From NCBI GenBank assembly GCA_015654475.1, contig JAATGV010000008.1, positions 62,001-126,000 of the forward strand: 64,000 nucleotides of DNA, in the 5' to 3' direction. The notes below the pieces were generated by a model, which was not told where the DNA came from, did no database searches, and saw nothing but the letters and a program-made list of their open reading frames with translations. The position numbers were made by a program, and so were the translations under genes. Below are positions 37,051 to 46,219 of this stretch, piece by piece (the first letter of the stretch is position 1; each line of letters starts with the position of its first letter). This DNA comes from Actinomycetales bacterium (GTDB lineage Bacteria; Actinomycetota; Actinomycetes; Actinomycetales; Microbacteriaceae).

Positions 37051-38121
37051 TCAGAAGGCGCGCGCTTCCCTGCGTGCATGCCTGACGAGCGAGTGGATGA
37101 AGGCGAGTTTTTCGGCCACTGGCTGTGCGATGGCAAATGGATACAGTTCCCCTTTGCCCATCGACTTGTTAACGATGTTGAGGGCCGCAGACAACGGAAA
37201 CCACTGGGCAAGGATATCGGCCATCGATGCTTCTGCAGGGAAATCGACGCCGGGGTGGGCGGCAAGCGACGCGACGATCTCGGGGGTGAATGCGTCATCT
37301 GCTGGACCGGTCATGCCGAGTCCGTAGGCTCCGGCGGACTGCAAAGTATCGGTGATATGCAGATAATGGGCGAAGGTCTCGGCGAAATCCTCCCACGGAT
37401 GGGTCGTCGCATACTGCGAGATGAAGTTGCTGCTCCAGTCGGCTCTTGGCCCCCCGTAGTGGCTGGTCAACGCTGCTCCGTAGTCTTGCCGCTCGTCGCC
37501 GAACACGACTCTGAACGGCGCGAGCTGCTCGCTGTCGCTCACCAGAGTTTGCCAAAAATAGTGGCCGATCTCATGACGAGAATGCCCGAGCATTGTGCGA
37601 TATGGCTCGCCGAGAAGCATCCTCAGGTTTTCTCGATGCGAATCCGACGCCTCGGTGAGATCGATGGTGATGACGCCATTCAGATGTCCGATCATCACCT
37701 TCTGGTCGTCTGTGCTCGCCGCGAGGTCGAAGGCGAGACCACCATCGGGCTGCTGGCGGTGACTCACGATTGGCAGGCCGAGTTCGTCGAGTTGAAAGAC
37801 GAGCCATCGTTTGGCGTGCGATGTGTCCACGATGTATCCGTGGTGTGCTTGGTCGCCGGAGTCAGGGCTCGTGCGCGTGAGGTCGCAGGCATAGCAGTAG
37901 TCGTCCGTTCCTGGCTCGTCGTAATACAACCAATTGCATCCGATGTGGAAGTTGCGACACAGACGCCAGCGGTGTCTGTCAGCGTCGACGTATGCTCCGG
38001 CCTCGAGGCATACGATGGCACGCTCGGCCCGCGAGTAGGCGAGTGGACTATGGCAGTGCGTGCAACTCTGATCGTCGAAATACACGATGTTGCCGCATGC
38101 CGGGCAGGAGAAAATCCTCAT
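37051..38121 (-). CDS. Putative zinc-binding metallopeptidase with N-terminal zinc ribbon
   Basis: The 356-residue protein opens with two CxxC pairs (FSCPACGNIVYF, SCTHCHS) and a further cysteine group (CRNF, GCNW, YCYAC), likely structural zinc sites. The middle holds a zincin-type site, RHEIGHYFWQTL, with a second acidic helix EDFAETFAHYLH downstream. This matches the COG4307-type putative zinc-binding metallopeptidases. There is no signal peptide, so it is cytoplasmic. ATG 38121 begins right at the zinc ribbon, so I prefer it over ATG 38157. Confidence 0.85.
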   Translation of the reverse strand: MRIFSCPACGNIVYFDDQSCTHCHSPLAYSRAERAIVCLEAGAYVDADRHRWRLCRNFHIGCNWLYYDEPGTDDYCYACDLTRTSPDSGDQAHHGYIVDTSHAKRWLVFQLDELGLPIVSHRQQPDGGLAFDLAASTDDQKVMIGHLNGVITIDLTEASDSHRENLRMLLGEPYRTMLGHSRHEIGHYFWQTLVSDSEQLAPFRVVFGDERQDYGAALTSHYGGPRADWSSNFISQYATTHPWEDFAETFAHYLHITDTLQSAGAYGLGMTGPADDAFTPEIVASLAAHPGVDFPAEASMADILAQWFPLSAALNIVNKSMGKGELYPFAIAQPVAEKLAFIHSLVRHARREARAF

Positions 38122-38302
38122 GACCCCACGATATCGGGTGGCCTCTGCTGCACGCACACTGATCGCGCGCTGTGATGTTCACAAACGATCGGTACAAATA
38201 TGTCGTTGGGCGGTAGAATTGTCACAGACCAATTGAACGGCAGTGTCGCCGACTCCAGTAACTGGTGCGCTGCCGCAAATGACCGATTTCAAAGGAGAAA
38301 TT

Positions 38303-39826
38303 ATGGTTGATTCATCTGGCTCAGTACTCGAAAGCACCGCGAAGGTCGATGTGCGCTCGGTTATTGACGAGAATTACGGGCTGTTGATCGATGGGGAATG
38401 GGTTCAGGCATCGACAGGGGAACAGCTCACCGCATACAGCCCGTCCACCGGACAACCTCTTGCGACTTTTGCCAATGCATCGAATGATGATGTCGATCGG
38501 GCGGTGGATGCCGCTCGTGCGGCGTTGGCGGCGTGGCGTCATGTCGGTGTGCAGCAGCGCTCGCAGTATTTGCTTGACATCGCCGACCTGATCGAGGAGC
38601 GTGCGGAGCAGTTCGCCCTCGTGGAGAGCCTCGACAACGGTAAGCCGATTCGCGAGACTCGGATGATCGATGTCGCGTACACCATCGACCACTTCCGCTA
38701 CTTCGCCGGCGTGATTCGCGGCGAGGAGGGCGGAGCGACGATGCTGAACGACACCACGATGAGCCTCACCATTCGCGAACCCATCGGGGTTGTCGGGCAG
38801 ATCATTCCGTGGAACTTCCCGCTGCTCATGGGTGCCTGGAAGCTTGCACCGGTTATTGCGGCCGGCGACACTGTTGTCATCCATCCCAGCTCATCCACTT
38901 CACTCAGCCTGCTCGAACTCGGAAAGGTGTTCACCGAGGTCCTGCCGAAGGGTGTGGTGAACATCATCACTGGGAAGGGGTCCCAGTCGGGCGAATACAT
39001 GCTGCACCATGAGGGCTTCGATAAGTTGGCCTTCACCGGATCCACCGAGATCGGCTACAAGGTTGCAGAGGCTGCGGCCGCCCGTCTGATCCCGGCGACC
39101 CTTGAACTCGGTGGCAAGTCGGCGAACATCTTCTTCGATGACGCTCGCATCGAGCAGGCCATTGAGGGCGTGCAGCTCGGCATCCTGTTCAACCAGGGCC
39201 AGGTCTGCTGCGCAGGCTCGCGCATTTTCGTGCAGGAGGGCATCTACGATGAGTTCGTCGCAGCGCTCAAAGTCGCTTTTGAGAACGTCAAAGTCGGCTA
39301 TCCGTGGCTCGATGACACGCAGATGGGCGCCCAGGTGAATGAGCAGCAGCTCACGAAGATCCTGGATTACGTCGAAATCGGCAAGGCGGAGGGGGCTACC
39401 GTTCTGACCGGAGGATACCGGCTGACGGACGACGGCCTCGGCGATGGAGCGTTCCTTGCCCCCACACTTCTCGTCGATGTGGACAACACGATGCGGGTGG
39501 CGCAGGAAGAGATCTTCGGGCCGGTCGGCGTTGTGATCAAGTTCAAGACTGAGCAGGAGGTCATCGACATGGCCAACGACTCAGAATATGGGCTTGGCGG
39601 CGGCGTTTGGACCGCTGATCTCAACCGTGCGCTTCGAGTTGCGCGGGCCATCGAGACAGGCCGCGTCTGGGTCAACACCTACAACATGATCGATGCAGGT
39701 GCGCCATTCGGCGGCTACAAGAAGTCCGGTATCGGCCGTGAAACTCACAAGATGATCCTCAATGCATACACGCAGACGAAGAACATCTACATCAACACCT
39801 CAGAGGAGAAGATCGGGCTGTACTAA
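38303..39826 (+). CDS. NAD-dependent aldehyde dehydrogenase
   Basis: The 507-residue enzyme has the ALDH fold: cofactor site PWNFPLLMGAWKLAP, TGSTEIGYKV, the general base in LELGGKSANIF and the nucleophile Cys302 in NQGQVCCAGSR. The usual KPxE at the cofactor ribose is HPSS. EEIFGPVGVV and FGGYKKSGIGRE follow. ATG 38303 has AAGGAG 5 bp upstream. It converges on the aminotransferase gene across a shared terminator. Oxidation of an amino-aldehyde from polyamine breakdown fits the context. Confidence 0.92.
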   Translation: MVDSSGSVLESTAKVDVRSVIDENYGLLIDGEWVQASTGEQLTAYSPSTGQPLATFANASNDDVDRAVDAARAALAAWRHVGVQQRSQYLLDIADLIEERAEQFALVESLDNGKPIRETRMIDVAYTIDHFRYFAGVIRGEEGGATMLNDTTMSLTIREPIGVVGQIIPWNFPLLMGAWKLAPVIAAGDTVVIHPSSSTSLSLLELGKVFTEVLPKGVVNIITGKGSQSGEYMLHHEGFDKLAFTGSTEIGYKVAEAAAARLIPATLELGGKSANIFFDDARIEQAIEGVQLGILFNQGQVCCAGSRIFVQEGIYDEFVAALKVAFENVKVGYPWLDDTQMGAQVNEQQLTKILDYVEIGKAEGATVLTGGYRLTDDGLGDGAFLAPTLLVDVDNTMRVAQEEIFGPVGVVIKFKTEQEVIDMANDSEYGLGGGVWTADLNRALRVARAIETGRVWVNTYNMIDAGAPFGGYKKSGIGRETHKMILNAYTQTKNIYINTSEEKIGLY

Positions 39827-39864
39827 CCGCGGAGGCCGCGTGCGGCAACGATGATTCATCGACA

Positions 39865-39901
39865 AGAGTGGGCCCTGGATGCGATGTCCAGGGCCCACTC
39901 T
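39865..39901. terminator. Bidirectional intrinsic terminator
   Basis: A perfect 15-bp stem (AGAGTGGGCCCTGGA and its complement) with a 7-base loop lies between the convergent aldehyde dehydrogenase and aminotransferase genes. It can end both transcripts, though neither side has a long T-tract. Confidence 0.85.
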
Positions 39902-39965
39902 CATGTGTACAGGTAGGTTCTCTGCCTGCGGTGCGTAGGCGCCGGGTTGCGCAGGCTCGGCGGGG

Positions 39966-41348
39966 CTAGATCAGGTTGAGCGCGCCAGAGATCACAGAGC
40001 GCAGGATGCCCTCGATCTCGTCGAACTCGGGTTCGCCGATCGTCAGTGGCGGCGATAGCTGGATGACGGGATCGCCGCGGTCGTCTGCACGGCAATACAG
40101 CCCGGCGTCCCATAGCGCGGGCGAAAGATATCCGCGCAACAGCCGGTTGGATTCCTCTTCTGAGAATGTCTCTTTAGTGACCTTGTCTTTGACGAGCTCG
40201 ATGCCGAAGAAGTAGCCTTCGCCGCGAACGTCTCCGACGATCGGCAGGTCCAGAAGCCGCTCAAGGGCAGCACGGAACTTGGGCGAGTTCTCTCGCACAT
40301 GCTCGTTGAGCTTTTCCTCCTCGAAGATGTCGAGATTCTCGAGCGCGGCTGCCGCTGCAACCGGATGCCCGGCGAAGGTGTAGCCATGAGCGAACGAATT
40401 CGTTCCGGTTGCGAACGGCTCGAAAATTCGGTCGCTGACAATGGTGGCGCCGATGGGCGCGTAGCCGCTTGTCATGGCCTTTGCACAGGTGATGATGTCT
40501 GGCACGTATCCAAGTGCATTGCAGGCAAACATGTCACCGATGCGGCCGAACGCGCAGATAACCTCGTCCGAAACGAGCAAGACGTCATACTCGTCGCAAA
40601 TCTCCCTGACACGGGCAAAATAGCCGGGGGGAGGAGGGAAACATCCACCGGCGTTCTGCACGGGCTCAAGGAAGATCGCCGCAATCGTCTCGGGGCCTTC
40701 GAACAGGATCTGTTCTTCGATGCGGTCGGCTGCCCAGCGACCGAATGCCTCCAGGTCGTCAGCATGCTCGGTCGCGCGGTAGAAATTCGTGTTTGGTACG
40801 CGGAATGTCGAGGGGACGAGTGGCTCGAATGGTTCTTTGAGGCCGGGGATACCGGTAATGGAGAGCGCTCCGTGCGTCGTGCCGTGGTAGGCGACCGCGC
40901 GGGAAATGATTTTGTGTTTCCCCGGCCGACCGCGTAGCTTCCAGTACTGCTTCACCAGTTTGTAGGCCGTTTCGACGGCCTCGCCGCCGCCAGAGGCGAA
41001 GAACACGCGATTGAGATCGGCGGGAGCATAACCAGCGAGCCGCTCGGCCAGCTCGATGGCAGCGGGATGCGCGTATGACCAGATCGGAAAGTAGGCGAGC
41101 TGTTCGGCCTGCTTGGCTACAGCTTCTGCAATGCGTTCGCGGCCGTGCCCTGCGGCGACCACGAAAAGCCCCGCGAGACCGTCGAAGTATTTCTTGCCCG
41201 TCGAGTCGAAAATATGGTGGCCTTCACCTCGAACGATGACGGGCAGCTTGCTCAGGTCTTCTTCGTAGACGGAATGCTGGGTGAACTGCATCCAAAGGTG
41301 GTCGCGGGCAGACTCCTGCAATTTTTGAGTGTTGTATATGTTGTTCAT
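39966..41348 (-). CDS. Class III aminotransferase (putrescine/omega-amino acid:pyruvate type)
   Basis: The 460-residue PLP enzyme has SDEVICAFGRIG, with Asp261 contacting the pyridine nitrogen, and Lys290 in CAKAMTSGYAPIG as Schiff base. GGGEAVETAYKL and AYHGTTHGAL are typical of the omega-transaminase subgroup. AGGA is 6 bp before the ATG. It is last in the pot-lrp run, 8 bp after the regulator stop. Putrescine or a related diamine as amino donor is therefore likely, giving gamma-aminobutyraldehyde for the flanking dehydrogenases. Confidence 0.93.
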   Translation of the reverse strand: MNNIYNTQKLQESARDHLWMQFTQHSVYEEDLSKLPVIVRGEGHHIFDSTGKKYFDGLAGLFVVAAGHGRERIAEAVAKQAEQLAYFPIWSYAHPAAIELAERLAGYAPADLNRVFFASGGGEAVETAYKLVKQYWKLRGRPGKHKIISRAVAYHGTTHGALSITGIPGLKEPFEPLVPSTFRVPNTNFYRATEHADDLEAFGRWAADRIEEQILFEGPETIAAIFLEPVQNAGGCFPPPPGYFARVREICDEYDVLLVSDEVICAFGRIGDMFACNALGYVPDIITCAKAMTSGYAPIGATIVSDRIFEPFATGTNSFAHGYTFAGHPVAAAAALENLDIFEEEKLNEHVRENSPKFRAALERLLDLPIVGDVRGEGYFFGIELVKDKVTKETFSEEESNRLLRGYLSPALWDAGLYCRADDRGDPVIQLSPPLTIGEPEFDEIEGILRSVISGALNLI

Positions 41349-41356
41349 TGTTTTTC

Positions 41357-41818
41357 CTACCGTGTTCCCCAGTTGTACAACTGCTTGACAAGTTTCAGAT
41401 AGACGAACGTCTCAGTCTTGACAACGCCCTCCAACTGCCGGATCTCAGCATTGAGTAGTTCGACGAGGTCGTCATCGCTCTCGCAGACGACTTCGACGAG
41501 AATATCGAAGCTGCCTGCAGTGAGCACAACGTAATCGACGTTGGGCATCTCGGCGAGAGCGCTCGCAACACCCCGGCTGTCGCCAGAGACGCGAATGCCG
41601 ATCATCGCCTGTCGGTAGAAGCCGAGCTGTAACGGATCGGTCACGGCAACGATCTGCATCGTCCCGCTGTCGAGTAGCTTCTGCACGCGTTGCCGTACGG
41701 CAGCCTCGCTGAGACCTACCACCTTGGCGATATCCGTATACGACCGGCGCCCGTCCTCCTGGAGTTGCTCGATGATCTGCTTGGAGATCTCGTCCGGCGG
41801 GGTCTGCATTTGCCTCAT
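41357..41818 (-). CDS. Lrp/AsnC-family transcriptional regulator
   Basis: The 153-residue protein has the Lrp winged helix at residues ~8-60 (IIEQLQEDGRRSYTDIAK, then VVGLSEAAVRQRVQKLLDSG) and a RAM effector domain (FDILVEVVCESDDDLVELLN). ATG 41818 with AAAAGGGG upstream gives the typical family length, and earlier in-frame ATGs lack this. It lies between the importer genes and the aminotransferase, so it probably senses a polyamine or amino acid and controls this region. Confidence 0.93.
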   Translation of the reverse strand: MRQMQTPPDEISKQIIEQLQEDGRRSYTDIAKVVGLSEAAVRQRVQKLLDSGTMQIVAVTDPLQLGFYRQAMIGIRVSGDSRGVASALAEMPNVDYVVLTAGSFDILVEVVCESDDDLVELLNAEIRQLEGVVKTETFVYLKLVKQLYNWGTR

Positions 41819-41900
41819 TGCGTGCCCCTTTTCGTTTCTGGCGTTGCTGACGAAGGCCATGTGTCGTGAAACGCTCGTCATTGCTCGTAGTTGGCTCACT

Positions 41901-42806
41901 CTATCCAAGCATGCTTGAGAGGTTGGCATCATCGCCGCCAGTCCTCTTTGAGGCTCGAACGAGTACGAGAGCGACGATGACGAGAACGAGGATGGTGAAT
42001 AGCAGTAGCAGCGTCGACATCGCAGCGATCTCGGGCCTCAGAGTCGACTTGACGGAGGCCCACACGTAGACGGGCCACGAGTTCGAGTTCGCGACGGAGA
42101 TGAACGACGAAAGCACGGTGTTGTCGAGGCTGAGCGTGAAGGAGAGCAATGCTCCGGACACGGCCGCCGGGGCGATCAGCGGGAGCGTCACGTCGATGAA
42201 CCTCCGCAGTGGGTTGGCGCCGAGATCGGCGGCGGCCTCCTCAAGTTGAGGGTTCAATCCGGCGACGCGCGCGCGCACGACGAACGTGACAACCGCCGAC
42301 GAGAACAACGAGTGGCCGACGACGAGCCGGACAATACCATCGTTGAAAATCACGAATCCCATGTCCTTGCCAAGGGTAACGAACCACGGCAATAGCGAGA
42401 CGGCGTTGACAATCTCGGGAGTGACCATGACGAGACCGAGCAGACCGACGAGCGCAGGCAGCCATCGACTCTTTTGCGACCGGGCAAGAGCGATGCCGGC
42501 GAAGGTGCCGAGGATCGCCGAAAGCAGCGCCGACCCAGTTGCAGCCCTGAACGACACGCCGACGGGCGCGAGCAGGTCGGGTCGGCTGATTGCGTTGAGG
42601 TAAGGCTGGAGGCTGAAGCCTTCCCAGATCTGAAGGTTGTTTCCTGAGTTGAACGAGTAGGCGATGATGACGAGCACTGGAAAAAAGAGGAAAAGCAGGC
42701 CGATGATGCCCCATATCCACAGCGCGACCTTGCCCGCCTTGACCGGGGCTCGGCGTTCCTGCGTGGGAATACCGCTTTGGCTTGACTCGATGCCGACAGT
42801 CGTCAT
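41901..42806 (-). CDS. potC: Spermidine/putrescine-type ABC permease (PotC-like)
   Basis: The 301-residue permease has six membrane segments and the cytoplasmic EAA loop EEAAADLGANPLRRFIDVTL that contacts the ATPase. The N-terminus is cytoplasmic and polar. ATG 42806 lies 1 bp past the potB stop, with GGGGAAG just upstream, so it is coupled to potB. Order potA-D-B-C matches polyamine importers. Confidence 0.92.
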   Translation of the reverse strand: MTTVGIESSQSGIPTQERRAPVKAGKVALWIWGIIGLLFLFFPVLVIIAYSFNSGNNLQIWEGFSLQPYLNAISRPDLLAPVGVSFRAATGSALLSAILGTFAGIALARSQKSRWLPALVGLLGLVMVTPEIVNAVSLLPWFVTLGKDMGFVIFNDGIVRLVVGHSLFSSAVVTFVVRARVAGLNPQLEEAAADLGANPLRRFIDVTLPLIAPAAVSGALLSFTLSLDNTVLSSFISVANSNSWPVYVWASVKSTLRPEIAAMSTLLLLFTILVLVIVALVLVRASKRTGGDDANLSSMLG

Positions 42807-42807
42807 G

Positions 42808-43776
42808 TCACTTCCCCTCAATAACTAGCTCGGGCAGCACGATTCGGTTCGCGCGCTTGGCGATTCGAACACCGAGGCGCAGAATCCATGTGCTCACGAC
42901 GACTACGGCAAGGATGAAGAGCATCAGGGTGATCGCCATCGCCGATCCAAGCGCCCAGTTCTGTGCCGTCTTGAACTGGCTCGCCACAAGCTGGCCGACC
43001 ATCGTTCCTTTTGTTCCACCGAGGATCTCCGGCGTGATGTAGTCGCCCATCAGTGGCACGAATACCAACATGAGACCCGCGCCGATTCCTGGCATCGACA
43101 ACGGCAGGGTGACCCGGAGGAATCCCGAGATCGCGTTGCCGCCCAGATCGCTGTTCGCTTCGAGAAGGCGCCAGTCCAACTGTTCGAGGGTGACGTAGAT
43201 CGGCAGGATCATGAGAGGAAGGTAGTTGTATACAACACCGAGCTGGACGGCCTGATTGGTGTACAGGAACTCGAGCGGTCCGTTGAGAAGGCCGAGATCT
43301 TGAAGGATGCGACTGATGAAGCCGTTCTGGTTGAGTGCGATCTGCCATCCGAGTGTGCGGATCAAGAAGTTGGTCCAATACGGGATGAGTACCAGAACGA
43401 GAACGATATTCCTCGATCGAGGAGTCAGGATTTTAGCCATCCAATATGCGACCGGGTATGCGATCAACAGCGTCACTGCGGCGCCGAATATCGATATCCA
43501 CAGTGTCTTCCCGAATATCGCGAAGAAGTCTGCGTTACCGAAGACCTCCGCGTAGCGGTCAAAACTCAGCACGGAATTGTCGTGCGTGCCATACAGGCTC
43601 GGTTTGAAGCCGAAGCTGTACCAGAGTATGACGCCGAACGGGACGATGAAGAACAGGAAGAGGTATGCCGCAATCGGAGCAGCGAGTGTGCTGATGCGCC
43701 AACGGAACTTCTTCGTGCCCCGCCGCCGCCGCTCTAGAGGGGGAGGTGGTACCTCGATCGCAATTGGATGGCTCAT
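42808..43776 (-). CDS. potB: Spermidine/putrescine-type ABC permease (PotB-like)
   Basis: The 322-residue permease has six membrane segments (first at ~31-52, PIAAYLFLFFIVPFGVIL). Its EAA loop is LLEANSDLGGNAISGFLRVT. A polyamine-permease stretch IPYWTNFLIRTLGWQ is present. The start is 4 bp after the potD stop, and its end is 1 bp before potC. It forms the channel with PotC. Confidence 0.93.
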   Translation of the reverse strand: MSHPIAIEVPPPPLERRRRGTKKFRWRISTLAAPIAAYLFLFFIVPFGVILWYSFGFKPSLYGTHDNSVLSFDRYAEVFGNADFFAIFGKTLWISIFGAAVTLLIAYPVAYWMAKILTPRSRNIVLVLVLIPYWTNFLIRTLGWQIALNQNGFISRILQDLGLLNGPLEFLYTNQAVQLGVVYNYLPLMILPIYVTLEQLDWRLLEANSDLGGNAISGFLRVTLPLSMPGIGAGLMLVFVPLMGDYITPEILGGTKGTMVGQLVASQFKTAQNWALGSAMAITLMLFILAVVVVSTWILRLGVRIAKRANRIVLPELVIEGK

Positions 43777-43779
43777 ATG

Positions 43780-44904
43780 TTAGCCCGCCGCCGCCTGGAG
43801 TGAGTTGAAGATTGCCAAGAGCTGTTCGTTGGCCGACGTGATCTCGAGTCGCTGGAAATTATCGACTTGATCCTGCGTGAAGAAGATCATGTCAAGCAAC
43901 TCGAGGTTTGCCGCCTCAGCCTTCTCTTGGATGCCTGTGAGAGCGGTGTTGTACCCGATGTACTCGAGTTCCCGGAACGAGACCGCGGGGTCGAGAACAT
44001 AGTTGATGAAGTCGTGAGCGCCTTGCGGGTTCGGCGCACCTGTCGGGATGCACCAGTTGTCCTGAAAGAGTGTGGATCCTTCCGAAGGCAGGACCCACTT
44101 GTAACGAGACTGATCGCTGTTGTCGAGCAGACCGCGCCGGGCGTCACCGTTCCAGCCCTGAGCGAGCACGCGCCCGTTCTGAGCAATCGTCGTGGAGTTG
44201 TACGATTCGAATGCCTGAATGTGTTTGGCAACGCCCGTGATGAACGTCTTGTACGAGTCGAGATGGGCGGCGTCCGTGGTGTTCGTCGGAATGCCGTTGG
44301 CGAGGAAGTATGCGCCGGCGATTTCGTTCATGTCGGCGACAAGCGATGTCTTGCCGCTCGCTTCGTTCGCCGCAGCATCCCAGAAGTCGGCCCATGAGGT
44401 GAGTTCGCGTGTGATGACTGTCGTGTCGTACACATAGCCAGTCGTCCCCCATGCCTTGGGCATCGAGTACTTGTTGCCCTTGTCGTATGAAGCGTCCATG
44501 TAGTTGGGGTCGAGGTTCGACATGTTGGGCAGCAACGAGTGATCAAGTTCCTCAAGCAACCCGGCCTCAACCATTTGGGGGATGAACTGGTGGGTGGGTA
44601 CGACGATGTCGTAACCGCTTGTCCCGCTTGCCGCAACTAGCTTGGCGATGAGTTCTTCGTTTGAGTCGTAGGAGCCGAGGGTGACCTGGCCCCAATCGGA
44701 CAGGACCTCAGGATCGTCGTATGCGCCCCAGGTGTAGAGGTTGATGCTCTTGTTCGCAGAGCCGGATGCCGCGGAACCGCTGGGGGAGCAAGCGGCGAGT
44801 ACGCCGAGCGCCGCGGTGCCAAGGGCTGCAGAGAGTGCAGTACGTCGAGTGATGCTGGCCTTGAGCGCCTCGGGGACGAGCATTCGAATCGGGCGATTTT
44901 CCAT
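43780..44904 (-). CDS. potD: Polyamine-type ABC solute-binding lipoprotein (PotD-like)
   Basis: The 374-residue precursor has a basic N-terminus with Arg-Arg (ITRRTALSAALG) and a lipobox LAACSP, so it is membrane-anchored by lipid. A Tat-type signal is possible. The mature part shows NLYTWGAYDDPEV, SGYDIVVPTHQF and AWGTTGYVYDT, typical of PotD/PotF binding proteins. ATG 44904 is preceded by AGGAGAG. It delivers the substrate to PotB/PotC. Confidence 0.92.
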   Translation of the reverse strand: MENRPIRMLVPEALKASITRRTALSAALGTAALGVLAACSPSGSAASGSANKSINLYTWGAYDDPEVLSDWGQVTLGSYDSNEELIAKLVAASGTSGYDIVVPTHQFIPQMVEAGLLEELDHSLLPNMSNLDPNYMDASYDKGNKYSMPKAWGTTGYVYDTTVITRELTSWADFWDAAANEASGKTSLVADMNEIAGAYFLANGIPTNTTDAAHLDSYKTFITGVAKHIQAFESYNSTTIAQNGRVLAQGWNGDARRGLLDNSDQSRYKWVLPSEGSTLFQDNWCIPTGAPNPQGAHDFINYVLDPAVSFRELEYIGYNTALTGIQEKAEAANLELLDMIFFTQDQVDNFQRLEITSANEQLLAIFNSLQAAAG

Positions 44905-44944
44905 GTGATTCTCTCCTGGTTGGTGTTTGGCGTGCTGTGTCGGT

Positions 44945-46036
44945 TTAGTAGATGTGGACGGCGTCGCTTGTCCACGAGCAATTGATGGTTGATCCAATGA
45001 CTGTCGGCACCCCGACGGAGCGCTCAACCCGAGAAATGATCTTGATGCCGGTGGGCGTGATCGCCACGATCTGCAGTCGCGAGCCGAGGTGAGAGATTCC
45101 CATCAAAGTCGCGTTCACGCTGTTTGGGCCTTCGACGGCCTCATCGGTGACAGAGATGCTTTCGGGCCGGACTGCGGCAGTGACGGCATCGCCTTTGTCG
45201 ACATGCCGATGGGGCGTTCTGCTTGACACGAGTGTGAGGCCGTCTGCCGTGAGCGCGATGCCCGCGGCGTCGACGGAGGTCACAGTCCCAGGTATGAAGC
45301 TTTGCTGGCCGATGAAGGCGGCGACATATTCCGATGAGGGCTCGTCATACACGTCGGCGGCAGTGCCGATCTGCTCGATCTGCCCGTCCCGCATGATGGC
45401 GATTCGATCGCTCATCGACATCGCCTCGTCCTGGTCGTGAGTGACGAACACGAATGTGATGCCGATTTGCTGTTGAAGAAGCTTGAGCTCGATCTGCATC
45501 TCCTCGCGAAGCTTCCGGTCAAGCGCGCTCATCGGCTCATCGAGAAGCAACACGCTCGGCCGGTTGACGAGCGCCCGAGCCAAAGCGATGCGCTGTTGCT
45601 GCCCGCCGGAGAGTTGCGCCGGTTTGCGCCCGGCGAACTCCCGCATCCTCACCATGTCCAGTGCGTCAGCGACGTGCTTCGAGTACTCCTTTTTGGGGGT
45701 GCTCGAGAACTTCAGCCCGTAGGCCACATTGTCAGACACGGTCATGTGCGGGAACAGGGCGTACGACTGGAAGACGGTGTTCACGGGGCGCTTGTGCGGC
45801 GGGAGCGCCTGGATCTCTTTTCCGCCGATGGCGATGGTGCCGGCGTCGGGAAGCTCGAACCCGCCGATCATGCGCAAGGTAGTCGTCTTGCCGCAGCCAG
45901 ACGGTCCGAGCAGCGACACAAACTCGCCCGCGTGAATGTCAAGAGTCATGTCTCGAACGGCGTACGCGGTTCCGTACAGCTTGGTGATGGCGTCGAGACG
46001 AACATCACTCGCGTACTCAGACGCAATCACTGCCAT
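44945..46036 (-). CDS. potA: Polyamine-type ABC transporter ATP-binding protein (PotA-like)
   Basis: The 363-residue ATPase has Walker A GPSGCGKTT, Q-loop FQSYALFPHM, signature LSGGQQQRIALARAL, Walker B VLLLDEPMSALD and the H-loop VTHDQDEAM. A C-terminal TOBE-type domain begins near residue 270. ATG 46036 follows AAGGGGAACC. An upstream in-frame ATG at 46168 would add 44 residues that precede the conserved domain and is unlikely. It heads the pot-lrp-aminotransferase run. Confidence 0.94.
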   Translation of the reverse strand: MAVIASEYASDVRLDAITKLYGTAYAVRDMTLDIHAGEFVSLLGPSGCGKTTTLRMIGGFELPDAGTIAIGGKEIQALPPHKRPVNTVFQSYALFPHMTVSDNVAYGLKFSSTPKKEYSKHVADALDMVRMREFAGRKPAQLSGGQQQRIALARALVNRPSVLLLDEPMSALDRKLREEMQIELKLLQQQIGITFVFVTHDQDEAMSMSDRIAIMRDGQIEQIGTAADVYDEPSSEYVAAFIGQQSFIPGTVTSVDAAGIALTADGLTLVSSRTPHRHVDKGDAVTAAVRPESISVTDEAVEGPNSVNATLMGISHLGSRLQIVAITPTGIKIISRVERSVGVPTVIGSTINCSWTSDAVHIY

Positions 46037-46179
46037 GGTTCCCCTTGTGTTCGGTAGAAAGTTGTTAATTGACGGTACGAGACTCGGCGGTCGGGTAACA
46101 AACTGAAACCGGCCTCGCAAAGAAGGTTTTACAAGATGGAAACCATATCGTTCGATACTCGCAACCACCGATTACGTGG

Positions 46180-46194
46180 CGAACGTGAGACAAA
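46180..46194 (-). promoter_or_regulatory. Candidate regulatory motif upstream of potA
   Basis: On the minus strand this reads TTTGTCTCA, three bases, TCG. The same pattern occurs at 48038-48052 before the second aldehyde dehydrogenase. It lies 144 bp before the potA start. Two copies only, so this is a weak but specific hint of shared control. Confidence 0.35.
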
Positions 46195-46219
46195 GCGATG
46201 GAATCCGTAGCGCATGAGG

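Noticed and set aside
37078-38175. A 365-codon plus-strand open frame opposite the zinc metallopeptidase gene
   Set aside because: The minus-strand gene has HEIGH and paired CxxC motifs. The plus frame has no family features.
45437-46057. A 206-codon plus-strand frame opposite potA
   Set aside because: potA carries every ABC ATPase motif on the minus strand. The opposite frame is a shadow.
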